Of a stretch of 34,517 nt of DNA, positions 23,354 through 33,600 are shown in pieces. Numbering within the stretch: the first letter of the stretch is position 1; the number at the start of each line of letters is the position of its first letter. The notes under the pieces were generated by a model. It saw only the letters and a program-made list of their open reading frames with translations, was not told where the DNA came from and did no database searches. The DNA comes from Streptomyces sp. SPB074 (GTDB lineage Bacteria > Actinomycetota > Actinomycetes > Streptomycetales > Streptomycetaceae): contig NZ_GG770539.1 of the NCBI RefSeq assembly GCF_000154905.1, positions 363,165 to 397,681 of the forward strand, given 5' to 3'. The position numbers and the translations under genes are program-made.

Positions 23354-24670
23354 ATGCGTAGAACAGCACTCGCGGCGACGACGGTCGTGCTCGCCACCGC
23401 GCTGACGGCGTGCGGTGGTTCGGGGTCGGGCTCCTCCTCGTCCGAGGAGGCGAGCACCCCGAAGGACCCGGCGAAGGTCTCGGGCACGATCACGGTGCTC
23501 ACCAACCGCACCGACCAGGTGCAGGACGGCACCCTCAAGGGCTACGCCGCGCGTTTCAACAAGATCTACCCCCACGTCAAGGTGAAGTTCCAGGGCATCA
23601 CCGACTACGAGGGCGACGTCAAGATCCGCATGAACAGCGAGAACTACGGGGACGTCCTGTCGATCCCGGCGTCCGTACCGCTCAAGCAGTACCCCAACTT
23701 CTTCTCGCCGCTCGGCCCCGCGAAGGAGCTGTCCAGGAAGTACGACTTCACCGACCACGCCACCGTGGACGGCAAGGTCTACGGGATAGCCAACATCGGG
23801 ACCGCCAACGGCTTCGTCTACAACAAGGCCGTGTGGAAGAAGGCCGGGATCACCCAGTGGCCCAGGACGCCCGCCGCCTTCCTCGACGCCCTCCAGGCCA
23901 TCAAGTCGAAGACGGGCGCCACCCCGTACTACACGAACTACCACGACGGCTGGCCGCTCACGAACTGGGGCAACGCGCTCGGCTCGCCGAGCTGCGACCC
24001 GGCGGCGAACGACAAGCTGGCGACGACCAAGGAGCCCTGGGCGAAGGGGCAGGACCTCCGCGTCGTGGACACGCTCCTCCACGACATCGTGCACCGCAAG
24101 CTCTCGGAGGCGGACCCGACCACCACGAACTGGGAGAACTCCAAGACCCTCATCGGCACCGGGAAGATCGGCACGATGTGGCTCGGCTCCTGGGCCGTCG
24201 TGCAGATGCGGGACGCGGCGAAGAAGGCCGGGCACGATCCCGAGGACATCGGCTTCATGCCCTTCCCCGCCCAGCACGACGGGACGTTCTGCTCGGTCGT
24301 GCGGCCCGACTACCAGTACGCCGTCAACAAGCACTCCGCGCACAAGGACGCCGCGCGGGCCTGGCTCGACTGGTACATCGACAAGTCCGGTGACGCGCAG
24401 GCGACCCTGTCCATCTCCTCGCTCAAGAGCGCCCCGCTGCCCGGCATCCTGAAGCCGTTCCAGGAGCAGGGCACCAAGCTCATCCACCTCGGCTACGGCA
24501 AGAACGCGCTCGTCGACGAGATCGACAAGGCGTCCGAGGTCGGCCTCAACGCCCAGGACTACCCGCAGCACCTGATCGACGTGGCACGCGGCACCGCCGG
24601 GGGCGATCTGGACGGAGCGCTCGCGGAGCTGAACAAGAAGTGGTCCGAGGCGCAGGGGACCCTCGGCTGA
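23354..24670 (+). CDS. Sugar ABC transporter substrate-binding lipoprotein
   Basis: A 438-residue extracellular binding protein of the carbohydrate uptake (CUT1) class. The signal peptide ends in the lipobox LTAC with Cys20, followed by a Gly/Ser-rich tether. The mature region has the bilobal pattern of family 1 sugar-binding proteins, with GTITVLTNRTDQ at the start, YGDVLSIPASVP, and DGKVYGIANIGTANGFVYNK, a ligand-cleft segment. Many Trp and Tyr residues (NYHDGWPLTNWGNALG) suit oligosaccharide stacking. GAAGAGG precedes the ATG at 23354. It heads an operon with two permeases and a beta-mannosidase, so manno-oligosaccharides are the likely ligand; this is inference from context. Confidence 0.92.
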   Translation: MRRTALAATTVVLATALTACGGSGSGSSSSEEASTPKDPAKVSGTITVLTNRTDQVQDGTLKGYAARFNKIYPHVKVKFQGITDYEGDVKIRMNSENYGDVLSIPASVPLKQYPNFFSPLGPAKELSRKYDFTDHATVDGKVYGIANIGTANGFVYNKAVWKKAGITQWPRTPAAFLDALQAIKSKTGATPYYTNYHDGWPLTNWGNALGSPSCDPAANDKLATTKEPWAKGQDLRVVDTLLHDIVHRKLSEADPTTTNWENSKTLIGTGKIGTMWLGSWAVVQMRDAAKKAGHDPEDIGFMPFPAQHDGTFCSVVRPDYQYAVNKHSAHKDAARAWLDWYIDKSGDAQATLSISSLKSAPLPGILKPFQEQGTKLIHLGYGKNALVDEIDKASEVGLNAQDYPQHLIDVARGTAGGDLDGALAELNKKWSEAQGTLG

Positions 24671-24710
24671 GTTCCCGCCACCGATCCGTACGACCGAAAG
24701 GAGGACCACG

Positions 24711-25697
24711 ATGAGCGCACCACAGGCCGCGGGGCCGTCCCTGGCCGCCCGCACCGCGGCGGCACCGGAGAGCGCCGGCGGGAGAACGGCCGTGAAGGGT
24801 GCGCCCGGGCCCGCGCCCCGTCGCCCGCGCGGGCGCGGGACCCACCGCTGGTTCACCCCCTGGCTCTACCTCCTCGTCCCGCTCGCCTTCCTCGTCACCT
24901 TCACCGGGCTGCCGCTCGCCGGGCTCGTCTCGTACAGCTTCACCGACTGGGACGGGCTGAGCCCGGTGAAGAACTTCGTCGGGCTCGACAACTACACCGA
25001 CCTGTTCACGCGGCCCCAGCTCTTCCGCGTCTTCTGGGTGAGCGGCTTCTACCTCGTGGGCTCCGTCGCGCAGATCTGCGCGGCGCTGTACTTCGCGACA
25101 GTGCTCAGCTTCCGCACCCGGTTCAGGAACGTCTTCAAGGGCGTCCTGTTCTTCCCTTACCTCGTCAACGGCGTCGCGATCGGCTTCGTCTTCCTCTACT
25201 TCTTCCAGCCCGGCGGCACCCTCGACACGGTGCTCGGCTGGTTCGGCGCGGGCCCGCACCTGTGGCTCGGGGACCCGGATCTCGTGAACACCTCGCTCGC
25301 GGGGGTGTCCGTGTGGCGGTTCATGGGGCTCGACATGGTGCTGTTCCTCGGCGCGATCCAGTCGATCCCGCCGGAGCTGTACGAGGCGGCGGAGCTGGAC
25401 GGGGCGAACAGGTGGCAGCAGTTCCGGCACATCATCGCGCCGAGCATCCGCCCGATCATCTCGCTCAGCGTCATCCTCGCCGTCTCGGGGGCGCTCTCGG
25501 TCTTCGAGATCCCCTTCATCATGACCGGCGGCGCGAACAACAGCGAGACGTTCGTGATCCAGACGATCAAGCTCGCGTTCAACTTCAACAAGACCGGGCT
25601 CGCCTCGGCGGCGGCGCTCGTGCTCCTCCTCGTCGTGCTGCTCGTCACCGGCTTGCAGCGGGTGCTGTTCCCGGACGAAAGGGTGGAACAGTCATGA
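24711..25697 (+). CDS. Sugar ABC transporter permease (MalF type)
   Basis: A 328-residue inner-membrane permease. A Pro/Arg-rich cytoplasmic N-terminus of about 45 residues precedes six membrane helices. The EAA coupling loop reads YEAAELDGANRWQQFRHIIA, which contacts the transporter ATPase in CUT1 systems. The sequence SYSFTDWDGLSPVKNFVGLD after the first helix is characteristic of MalF/LacF-type subunits. AAAGGAGG stands a few bases before the ATG at 24711, and the stop overlaps the next gene's start (ATGA). No ATPase gene is in the operon, consistent with the shared multiple-sugar ATPase MsiK known in Streptomyces. Confidence 0.93.
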   Translation: MSAPQAAGPSLAARTAAAPESAGGRTAVKGAPGPAPRRPRGRGTHRWFTPWLYLLVPLAFLVTFTGLPLAGLVSYSFTDWDGLSPVKNFVGLDNYTDLFTRPQLFRVFWVSGFYLVGSVAQICAALYFATVLSFRTRFRNVFKGVLFFPYLVNGVAIGFVFLYFFQPGGTLDTVLGWFGAGPHLWLGDPDLVNTSLAGVSVWRFMGLDMVLFLGAIQSIPPELYEAAELDGANRWQQFRHIIAPSIRPIISLSVILAVSGALSVFEIPFIMTGGANNSETFVIQTIKLAFNFNKTGLASAAALVLLLVVLLVTGLQRVLFPDERVEQS

Positions 25698-26581
25698 CCG
25701 TCCTCAGCCCCGCGGCGCGCCCGCCCGCGAAGCGCCGCGCCCCGCGCGGCACCCGGGCCGGGGGCCGCCTCGCGACCGCCCTCAAGTACGCGACGCTGGT
25801 CCTCGCGAGCGCCGTCGTCGTCGTGCCGCTCGCCGCGATCCTGCTCACCTCGCTGCGCACCGGCAAGGAGGTGTCGAAGGACCCGGGGCTCGCGCTGCCG
25901 CACGACTGGCTCAACTTCCACAACTACACGGTCGCCTTCACCGACGGGCACATGGTGCGCGCGCTGCTCAACACCGCGTTCATCCTGGTCTTCTCCGTGG
26001 CCGGGACCGTGCTCATCGGCTCGATGACGGCGTACGCGGTCGACCGCTTCCACTTCCGCTTCAAGAAGCTCGTCCTCGGCGCGTTCCTCGTGGCCTCGCT
26101 CGTGCCGAGCGTCACGACCCAGGTCGCGACCTACCGGATCGTGAACAACCTCGGTGTCATGGACACCCGCTGGGCGCCGGTGCTGCTCTACATGGGCACC
26201 GACATCGTGTCGATCTACATCTTCCTCCAGTTCATCCGCTCGATCCCGGTCTCGCTCGACGAGGCGGCCCGGCTCGACGGGGCCTCGTCCTTCACGATCT
26301 ACCGGCGGATCATCCTGCCGCTGCTCAAACCGGCGGTCGCCACCGTCGTGATCGTCAAGGGCGTCGCGATCTACAACGACTTCTACATCCCCTTCCTCTA
26401 CATGCCGAGCGAGGACCTGGGCACGATCTCGACGTCCCTCTTCCGCTTCAAGGGCCCGTACGGGGCGCACTGGGAGGTCATCTCGGCGGGTGCCGCCCTC
26501 GTCATCGTGCCGAGCCTGCTCGTCTTCCTCGCGCTCCAGCGCTTCATCTACAACGGCTTCGCGGCCGGCGCCACCAAGTAG
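25694..26581 (+). CDS. Sugar ABC transporter permease (MalG type)
   Basis: A 295-residue permease forming the second half of the channel. After an Arg/Pro-rich N-terminus come six membrane helices. The EAA loop reads LDEAARLDGASSFTIYRRII, followed by LPLLKPA, exactly the MalG-type pattern. SLRTGKEVSKDPGLALPHDW and the NYTVAF segment after the first helix are typical of the subunit. The ATG at 25694 overlaps the MalF-type stop. The beta-mannosidase gene follows after 29 bases, so transport and cytoplasmic cleavage are encoded together. Confidence 0.93.
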   Translation: MTVLSPAARPPAKRRAPRGTRAGGRLATALKYATLVLASAVVVVPLAAILLTSLRTGKEVSKDPGLALPHDWLNFHNYTVAFTDGHMVRALLNTAFILVFSVAGTVLIGSMTAYAVDRFHFRFKKLVLGAFLVASLVPSVTTQVATYRIVNNLGVMDTRWAPVLLYMGTDIVSIYIFLQFIRSIPVSLDEAARLDGASSFTIYRRIILPLLKPAVATVVIVKGVAIYNDFYIPFLYMPSEDLGTISTSLFRFKGPYGAHWEVISAGAALVIVPSLLVFLALQRFIYNGFAAGATK

Positions 26582-26610
26582 CCACCGCGCGGCCTTCCTC
26601 CAGGAGTGAC

Positions 26611-29094
26611 ATGAAAGCCAGCACACCCCTTGACCACGGCTGGACCCTGCGCCTCGACCCGCGCGGGCACCGCCCCGAGCAGGCCGCGGACGCGCTCGTG
26701 GACGAGGGGGTCCCCGCCCGCGTCCCCGGCTGCGCGCACACCGACCTCCTCGCGGCCGGGCTCATCCCGGACCCCTACCTGGGCCGGAACGAGGAGGCCG
26801 TGGCCTGGGTGGGCCGCGCCGACTGGACGTACCGCACGGCGCTCGCGGGCGGCTCCGCGCACGGCCACGAGCGCACCGACCTCGTCTTCGACGGGCTCGA
26901 CACCGTCGCCGAGGTGCGGATCGGCGGCCGCGTGCTCGGCCGGACCCGCAACATGCACCGCGCGTACCGCTTCGACGCGACGGAGGCGCTCTCGGTGGAC
27001 GCCGAGGTGCCCCTGGAGGTCGCCTTCACCTCCGCGTACGAGGAGGCCGAGGCGGTGCGCGCGCGGCTGGGGCCGCGCCCGAACGCGTACCCGGAGCCGT
27101 TCAACTTCGTCCGCAAGATGGCGAGTTCCTTCGGCTGGGACTGGGGCCCCACGCTCGTCACGGCCGGGATCTGGCGGCAGGCGCGGCTGGAGTGCTGGTC
27201 GCTCGCGCGGCTCGCCGAGGTGCGGCCCGAGGTGACGGTGGACGAGGACGGCACCGGGCGGGTCCGGGTCCGGATCGCCGTCGAGCGGACCGCGGGCGGG
27301 GCCGCGCGCACCCTGCGCGCCTCGGTGCGGGTCGCGGGCGCCGAGACGACGGCTCAGCTCCCGCCGGGCTCCGACGTCGTGACGGTGCTCGTGGAGGTAC
27401 CGGACGTCGCGCTGTGGTGGCCGCGCGGCTACGGCGCACAGCCGCTGTACGACTGCGTGGTGTCGCTCGGCACGGACGAGGCCGAGAGCGCGGCGCTCGA
27501 CTCCTGGGAGCGGCGTGTCGGTTTCCGCACCGTCGTGCTCGACACCGCCGAGGACGCGGAGGGCAGCGCCTTCACCCTCCGGGTCAACGGGCAGCCGGTC
27601 TTCGCGCGCGGCGTGAACTGGATTCCGGACGACACGCTCGTCTCGCGCGTGGACGCGGCGCGCTACCGGCGGCGCCTGGGCCAGGCGGCGGAGGCGGGCG
27701 TCAACCTCGTGCGCGTGTGGGGCGGCGGGATCTACGAGAGCGAGGACTTCTACGACGCCTGCGACGAGGCGGGGCTCCTCGTGTGGCAGGACTTCCTCTT
27801 CGCGTGCGCCGCCTACCCGGAGGAGGAGCCGCTGCGCTCGGAGGTGGAGGCGGAGGCGCGCGAGAACGTCGTACGGCTCATGCCGCACCCCTCGCTCGTG
27901 CTGTGGAACGGCAACAACGAGAACCTGTGGGGGTTCCGGGACTGGGGCTGGGCCGAGGAGCTGAACGGCGCCTCGTGGGGCGAGGGTTACTACCTCGACC
28001 TGCTCCCCCGCCTCGTCGCCGGGACCGACCCGACCCGCCCCTACTGGGCGGGCAGCCCGTGGTCCGGCTCCCCCGAGCGGCACCCGAACGACCCCCGGCA
28101 CGGCACCACGCACTCCTGGGAGGTGTGGAACCGGCTCGACTACGCCGCCTACCGCGAGGACGTCCCGCGCTTCATGGCCGAGTTCGGCTGGCAGGCGCCC
28201 CCGGCCCACGCGACGCTGCGCCGGGCCATCGGGGAGGACCAGCTCGCCCCGGACTCACCGGACATGCTCCACCACCAGAAGGCGGAGGACGGCAACGGGA
28301 AGCTCGCGCGCGGCCTCGCCCCGCACTTCGAGGCACCCGGCGACTTCGACACGTGGCACTACCTGACACAGCTCAACCAGGCCCGCGCGGTGGCGACCGG
28401 GATCGAGCACTGGCGCGCGCACTGGCCGGTGTGCGCGGGCACGGTGCTGTGGCAGCTCAACGACTGCTGGCCGGTGACGAGCTGGGCGGCGATCGACGGG
28501 GACGAACGGGAGAAGCCGCTCTACCACGAGCTGCGCCGCCTGTACGCGGACCGGCTCCTGAGCCTCGTCGAGCGCGACGGGCGGCTCGTGCTCGCCGTCG
28601 TCAACGACGCGGCCACACCGTGGCAGGGCCGGGCGCGGATACAGCTCCGGGACGCGAAGGGAGGCGAAACGGAGGCGTGCGAGCGGGAGTTCACCGTGGC
28701 GGCGCGCTCGGTGGCGCTGGTCGGCCTGCCCGCCGCTCTCACGGAGTTCCGCGATCCGGCGCGCGAGTTCCTGGTGGCCGAGGCCGACGGGCTGCGGGCC
28801 CTTCGTTTCGGCGCCCCCGACAGGGAGTTCGCCTACCCGGCGGGCGAGGTGCGCACGGAGGTGGTGGCGACGGCGGACGGCGCGGAGGTGACCGTGACGG
28901 CGCGCACGCTCGTCCGGGACCTGCTGCTCCAGGCGGACCGGCTCGCCCCGGCGGCGAAGGCGGACCGGGGGCTCGTGACGCTGCTGCCCGGCGAGTGTGT
29001 GACCTACCGGGTCAGCGGCTGGGACGGAGCGGACGCGGCGGCCGTGGACGGGGCGCTGTGGTGGGTCAACAGGGGCGAGCGCGCGACCGGTTGA
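26611..29094 (+). CDS. GH2 beta-mannosidase, cytoplasmic
   Basis: An 827-residue family GH2 beta-mannosidase, expected to release mannose from the non-reducing end of imported beta-mannosides. The N-terminal sugar-binding domain shows VPGCAHTDLLAAGLIPDPYL and the conserved FVRKMASSFGWDWGP. The TIM barrel carries VRVWGGGIYESEDFYDACDE, the acid/base Glu437 in WNGNNEN and the nucleophile Glu524 in MAEFGWQ. These are the diagnostic mannosidase motifs of GH2. There is no signal peptide, so it acts in the cytoplasm after transport. AGGAG at 26602-26606 precedes the ATG. It is the last gene of the transport operon and is followed by a strong terminator. Confidence 0.94.
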   Translation: MKASTPLDHGWTLRLDPRGHRPEQAADALVDEGVPARVPGCAHTDLLAAGLIPDPYLGRNEEAVAWVGRADWTYRTALAGGSAHGHERTDLVFDGLDTVAEVRIGGRVLGRTRNMHRAYRFDATEALSVDAEVPLEVAFTSAYEEAEAVRARLGPRPNAYPEPFNFVRKMASSFGWDWGPTLVTAGIWRQARLECWSLARLAEVRPEVTVDEDGTGRVRVRIAVERTAGGAARTLRASVRVAGAETTAQLPPGSDVVTVLVEVPDVALWWPRGYGAQPLYDCVVSLGTDEAESAALDSWERRVGFRTVVLDTAEDAEGSAFTLRVNGQPVFARGVNWIPDDTLVSRVDAARYRRRLGQAAEAGVNLVRVWGGGIYESEDFYDACDEAGLLVWQDFLFACAAYPEEEPLRSEVEAEARENVVRLMPHPSLVLWNGNNENLWGFRDWGWAEELNGASWGEGYYLDLLPRLVAGTDPTRPYWAGSPWSGSPERHPNDPRHGTTHSWEVWNRLDYAAYREDVPRFMAEFGWQAPPAHATLRRAIGEDQLAPDSPDMLHHQKAEDGNGKLARGLAPHFEAPGDFDTWHYLTQLNQARAVATGIEHWRAHWPVCAGTVLWQLNDCWPVTSWAAIDGDEREKPLYHELRRLYADRLLSLVERDGRLVLAVVNDAATPWQGRARIQLRDAKGGETEACEREFTVAARSVALVGLPAALTEFRDPAREFLVAEADGLRALRFGAPDREFAYPAGEVRTEVVATADGAEVTVTARTLVRDLLLQADRLAPAAKADRGLVTLLPGECVTYRVSGWDGADAAAVDGALWWVNRGERATG

Positions 29095-29099
29095 GACGT

Positions 29100-29131
29100 A
29101 CGGGCCCGGGGGGCGGCACCCCCGGGCCCGT
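29100..29131. terminator. Perfect 13-bp bidirectional terminator
   Basis: ACGGGCCCGGGGG (29100-29112) pairs fully with CCCCCGGGCCCGT (29119-29131) around the 6-base loop GCGGCA. It starts 6 bases after the beta-mannosidase stop and lies 10 bases past the end of the convergent gene. It should end both transcripts. Confidence 0.8.
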
Positions 29132-29140
29132 GCTCGCGTG

Positions 29141-30608
29141 TCACCGTTCGCGGGCGCGCCGTCCGCGGGCCCACAGCGCGAGGGCGCCGGCGAGGACGGC
29201 GACGGCTCCCCCGCCCGCCCACCAGGCGGCGGCGTGGCCCCCGCCGGAGGTGCCCGGCACCTTGCCCGAGAGCGTGACGTCCGCCGTGTCGTTCGCGGGG
29301 TCGGGGTCGGCCGGGTACTCCTTGCCGTCGCGCCCGCGCAGGCGCACGGAGCCGTCGCCGGACTCCTCGCCGAGGCGGAGGCGGAAGGCGAGGTGCTGGG
29401 TGTCGCCGGGCTCGTGGGCGGTGAGGGGGCAGGTGTAGACGCCGGCCTTGTCGTGCTTGCACAGGGGCTCGAAGTAGTCCTCGTCCAGTTCCTCCATCGG
29501 CTCCTTGAGGACGCGGGCGCCCTCGGGCGGCGTGAACCGGAGCTCCACGGGCGGGTTCTGCCCCGGGTCGCCGGGGCCGTTGTTCCTGGCGACGATCCGG
29601 ACCTCCTGCTCGCGGCCGTCCCGGGCGCGCAGCCGGGTGCCGACCGCCGCGTAGTCGGAGGGGTTGTCGACGGAGAAGCGGGTCCAGGCGGTGTCCTCGT
29701 CGCTCCAGGTGCCCGTGGTGCCCTTGCCGGGCTCCGGGCGCAGGGCGGGCCCCTTGCCGGGCGCGCCCTCGTCGGGGACGACGACTTCCTCGTAGGGGCC
29801 GAGGTCGAGCGGCCAAGCGGACTGGTGGAGGCTTCCGGCGGTTTCGGTCTTCGGGGCGCAGGTCGAGACCGGGAGCGAGGCCGACGCTCTCGCCGGGGGC
29901 GAGGTCGAGCGCGGGGAAGCGGCAGACGGCCGTGGCGCCGTGGTAGCTGCAGTTCGAGAAGCGCTCCGTGGTGGGCGTCATGGTGTCGGTGGTGTAGGTG
30001 AGGCCGAGGCCGTTCGCGGGGGTCTCGCCCGCGTTGCGCACGACGAAGGCGAAGTGCGTGCGGGCACCGGGGCGCAGGTGGGCGACTTTCTCGGGGCGGC
30101 GGATCTCCAGGACGGGGCCGCCGACCACGACGCGGGTGGTGGCCTCGGCGACCTTGCCGTCCGGGGCCTCGTAGCGCAGGTGCAGGTCCCCGGCGTCCCC
30201 CGCCTCGCTGCCGGGCGCGGCGTACGGGAGGGCGCCGGCCCAGTCCGCCCAGTTGTCATAGCTCGCGCCGACCTCGCAGACGATGCGGGCGGCGTCGCCC
30301 GAGCAGCCGTTGCCGTACTTCCTCAGCCGCAGGACGTCCTCGGCGCCGCGCACGTCGGTGATCAGGCGTCCCGTCTTCTCGCCCGCCACCGCGTCCTCGT
30401 GGTACCGGACGTGCAGGTGCTTGTCCCGCGCGGGGCGCCTGGGCCCGCCGGGCGGCGCCACGTGGTACGTGGCGGGGGCGGTCAGCGGCGGGTCCGCAGC
30501 GGCGGCCGGGGCGGACCCCAGGGGGACCACCCCGGCGAGACACGCCGCGAGGGCGAGCAGGACGCCGCGGGTACGGGAGAGGTACGGGGTGCGGGGGCGA
30601 ACGGCCAT
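29141..30608 (-). pseudogene. Secreted, membrane-anchored protein gene broken by a frameshift
   Basis: The N-terminal part (ATG at 30608) encodes a Sec signal peptide (PLGSAPAAAA) and beta-rich domains with HFAFVVRNAGETPANGLGLT, the CARDB/DUF11-like pattern of conserved-repeat surface proteins. The C-terminal part lies in another frame: ARNNGPGDPGQNPPVELRFT, then DPANDTADVTL, a membrane helix and a terminal RGRRARER, a tail anchor. I place the frame change near 29860-29890, between LDLAPGESVGL in one frame and CAPKTETAGSLHQSAWPL in the other. One extra base (or two missing) explains it. Repaired length would be about 488 residues. Unshifted, the first frame runs through the terminator into the antisense of the mannosidase gene. 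A sequencing error is possible. No LPxTG-like motif is present. Function unknown. Confidence 0.7.
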
Positions 30609-30655
30609 GCGCTCCAGTCGATCACGCGGGGCGTCCCGCGCGGAAGGTGCCCCTC

Positions 30656-30673
30656 GCCCCGTACGGGCGGGGC
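30656..30673 (-). terminator. Candidate terminator after cobN
   Basis: GCCCCG (30656-30661) and CGGGGC (30668-30673) form a 6-bp stem with a 6-base loop, 19 bases after the cobN stop and before the frameshifted gene on the same strand. Modest on its own. Confidence 0.35.
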
Positions 30674-30691
30674 CCGGGTTCCCGCGTGCGC

Positions 30692-33600
30692 TCAGCCCTC
30701 GTCGTCGCCCTCCAGGTTCCCCTCCGTCTCCAGGTAGACCTGCCGCAGGGCGTCGAGCACCGCAGGGTCGGGCTCGGCCCACATGCCGCGCGACTCGGCC
30801 TCCAGGAGGCGTTCCGCGATGCCGTGCAGGGCCCAGGGGTTGGCCTCCTGGAGGAAGGCGCGGTTCGTCTCGTCCAGGACGTACGTCTCGGTGAGCTTGT
30901 CGTACATCCAGTCCGCGATGACGCCCGTCGTCGCGTCGTAGCCGAACAGGTAGTCCACCGTGGCGGCGAGTTCGAAGGCGCCCTTGTAGCCGTGGCGGCG
31001 CATCGCCTCGATCCAGCGGGGGTTGACGACGCGCGCGCGGAAGACGCGCGAGGTCTCCTCCACGAGGGTGCGGGTGCGGACCGTCTCGGGGCGCGTGGAG
31101 TCGCCGATGTACGCCTCGGGCGCGGAGCCGCGCAGCGCGCGCACGGCGGCGACCATGCCGCCGTGGTACTGGAAGTAGTCGTCCGAGTCGGCGATGTCGT
31201 GCTCGCGGGTGTCGGTGTTCTTCGCGGCGACGGCGATACGGCGGTAGGCGGTCTCCATCTCCTCGCGCGCGGGCCGTCCGTCGAGACCGCGCCCGTACGC
31301 GTACCCGCCCCACACCGTGTAGACCTCGGCGAGGTCGGCGTCGGTGCGCCAGTCGCGCGAGTCGATGAGCTGGAGCAGGCCCGCGCCGTAGGTGCCGGGC
31401 CGGGAGCCGAAGATGCGGGTCGTGGCGCGCCGCTCGTCGCCGTGCTCGGCGAGGTCGCGGGCGACGTGGGCGCGGACGTGGTTGACGTCCGCGGGCTCCT
31501 CCAGCGAGGCGGCCAGGCGTACGGCGTCGTCCAGGAGGCCGACGGTGTGCGGGAAGGCGTCGCGGAAGAAGCCCGAGATGCGCAGGGTCACGTCCACGCG
31601 GGGGCGGCCCAGTTCCTCGTGCGGGACCGCTTCGAGGCCCGTGACGCGGCGCGAGGCGTCGTCCCACACGGGCCGGACGCCGAGCAGCGCGAGGGCTTCG
31701 GCGATGTCGTCGCCCGCCGTGCGCATCGCGCTCGTGCCCCACAGCGAGAGCCCGACGGAGGTGGGCCACTCGCCGTGGTCGGCGCGGTAGCGGTCCAGGA
31801 GCGAGGTCGCGAGGGACTGCCCGGTCTCCCAGGCGAGCCGGGAGGGGACGGCCTTCGGGTCGACGGAGTAGAAGTTGCGGCCGGTCGGCAGGACGTTGAC
31901 GAGGCCGCGCAGCGGGGAGCCGGAGGGCCCGGCGGGGACGAAGCCGCCGCGCAGGGCGTGCAGGGTGTGGTCGAGTTCGCCGGTGGTCGCCGCGAGGCGC
32001 GGCACCACTTCGCGGGCGGCGAAGGCGAGGACCGCGCGGACGTCCTCGCTCTCCTCCCGCGGCACGGCCTCCGGGTCCCAGTCCGCGTCCTCCATCGCCT
32101 GCACGAGCGCGCGGGCGCGCTCCTCGGCGGCGTCCGCGCTCGCGAGGGTCGCGGCGGACTCGTCCAGGCCGAGCGCCTCGCGCAGCCCGGGGAGCGCCTG
32201 GGTGCCGCCCCAGATCTGGCGGGCGCGCAGGATCGCGAGGACGAGGTTGACGCGGTCGGTGGCGGCGGGTGCCTTGCCGAGGACGTGGAGGCCGTCGCGG
32301 ATCTGGGCGTCCTTGACCTCGCAGAGCCAGCCGTCCACGTGCAGGAGGAAGTCGTCGAAGCCGTCGTCGTCGGGGCGGTCGTCGAGGCCGAGGTCGTGGT
32401 CGAGGCGGGCGGCCTGGATGAGGGTCCAGATCTGGGCGCGGATCGCGGGGAGCTTCGCGGGGTCCATCGCGGCGATCTGCGCGTGCTCGTCCAGGAGCTG
32501 TTCGAGGCGCGCGATGTCCCCGTAGGACTCGGCGCGGGCCATCGGCGGCACGAGGTGGTCCACGAGGGTGGCGTGGACACGGCGCTTGGCCTGGGTGCCC
32601 TCACCGGGGTCGTTGACGAGGAAGGGGTAGACGAGAGGCAGGTCGCCGAGCGCGGCGTCGGGGCCGCAGGCGGCGGAGAGGCCGGCGTTCTTGCCGGGCA
32701 GCCACTCCAGGTTGCCGTGCTTGCCGAGGTGCACCATCGCGTCGGCGCCGAAGCCGCCCTCGCTCGCGGGGGCCGCGATCCAGCGGTAGGCGGCGAGGTA
32801 GTGGTGCGAGGGCGGGAGATCGGGGTCGTGGTAGATCGCGATGGGGTTCTCGCCGAAGCCGCGCGGGGGCTGGATGAGGACGAGGAGGTTGCCGAAGCGG
32901 AGCGCGGCGAGCACGATGTCGCCCTCGGGGTTCGCGCCGCGGTCGACGAACATCTCGCCGGGCGCGGGTCCCCAGTGCTCCTCGACCGCGGTGCGCAGTT
33001 CCTTGGGCAGGGTCGCGAACCAGCGGCGGTAGTCGGCGGCGGCGATGCGGACCGGGTTGGCGGCGAGCTGTTCCTCGGTGAGCCAGTCCTGGTCGTGGCC
33101 GCCCGCGTCGATGAGCGCGCGGATCAGCTCGTCGCCGTCGCCGGACTCGACGCCGGGGACGGGCTCCGTGCCGAAGTCGTAGCCCTCGGCGAGGAGGCGG
33201 CGCAGGAGCGCGATCGCGCTCGCGGGGGTGTCGAGGCCGACGGCGTTGCCGATGCGGGAGTGCTTGGTGGGGTACGCGGACAGGACGAGCGCGAGGCGCT
33301 TGTCGGGCGCGGGTATGTGCCGCAGGCGGGCGTGGCGCACGGCGAGCCCGGCGACGCGCGCGGCGCGTTCGGGGTCGGCGACGTAGGCGGGGAGGCCGTC
33401 CGCGTCGATCTCCTTGAACGAGAAGGGGACGGTGATGAGGCGGCCGTCGAACTCGGGCACGGCGATCTGGCTCGCGGCGTCGAGGGGCGAGACGCCCTCG
33501 TCGTTCTCCTCCCAGTCGGCGCGCGAGCCGGTGAGGCACAGCGCCTGGAGGATCGGTACGTCGAGCCCGGCGAGGGCGCCCGCGTCCCACGCCTCCTCGT

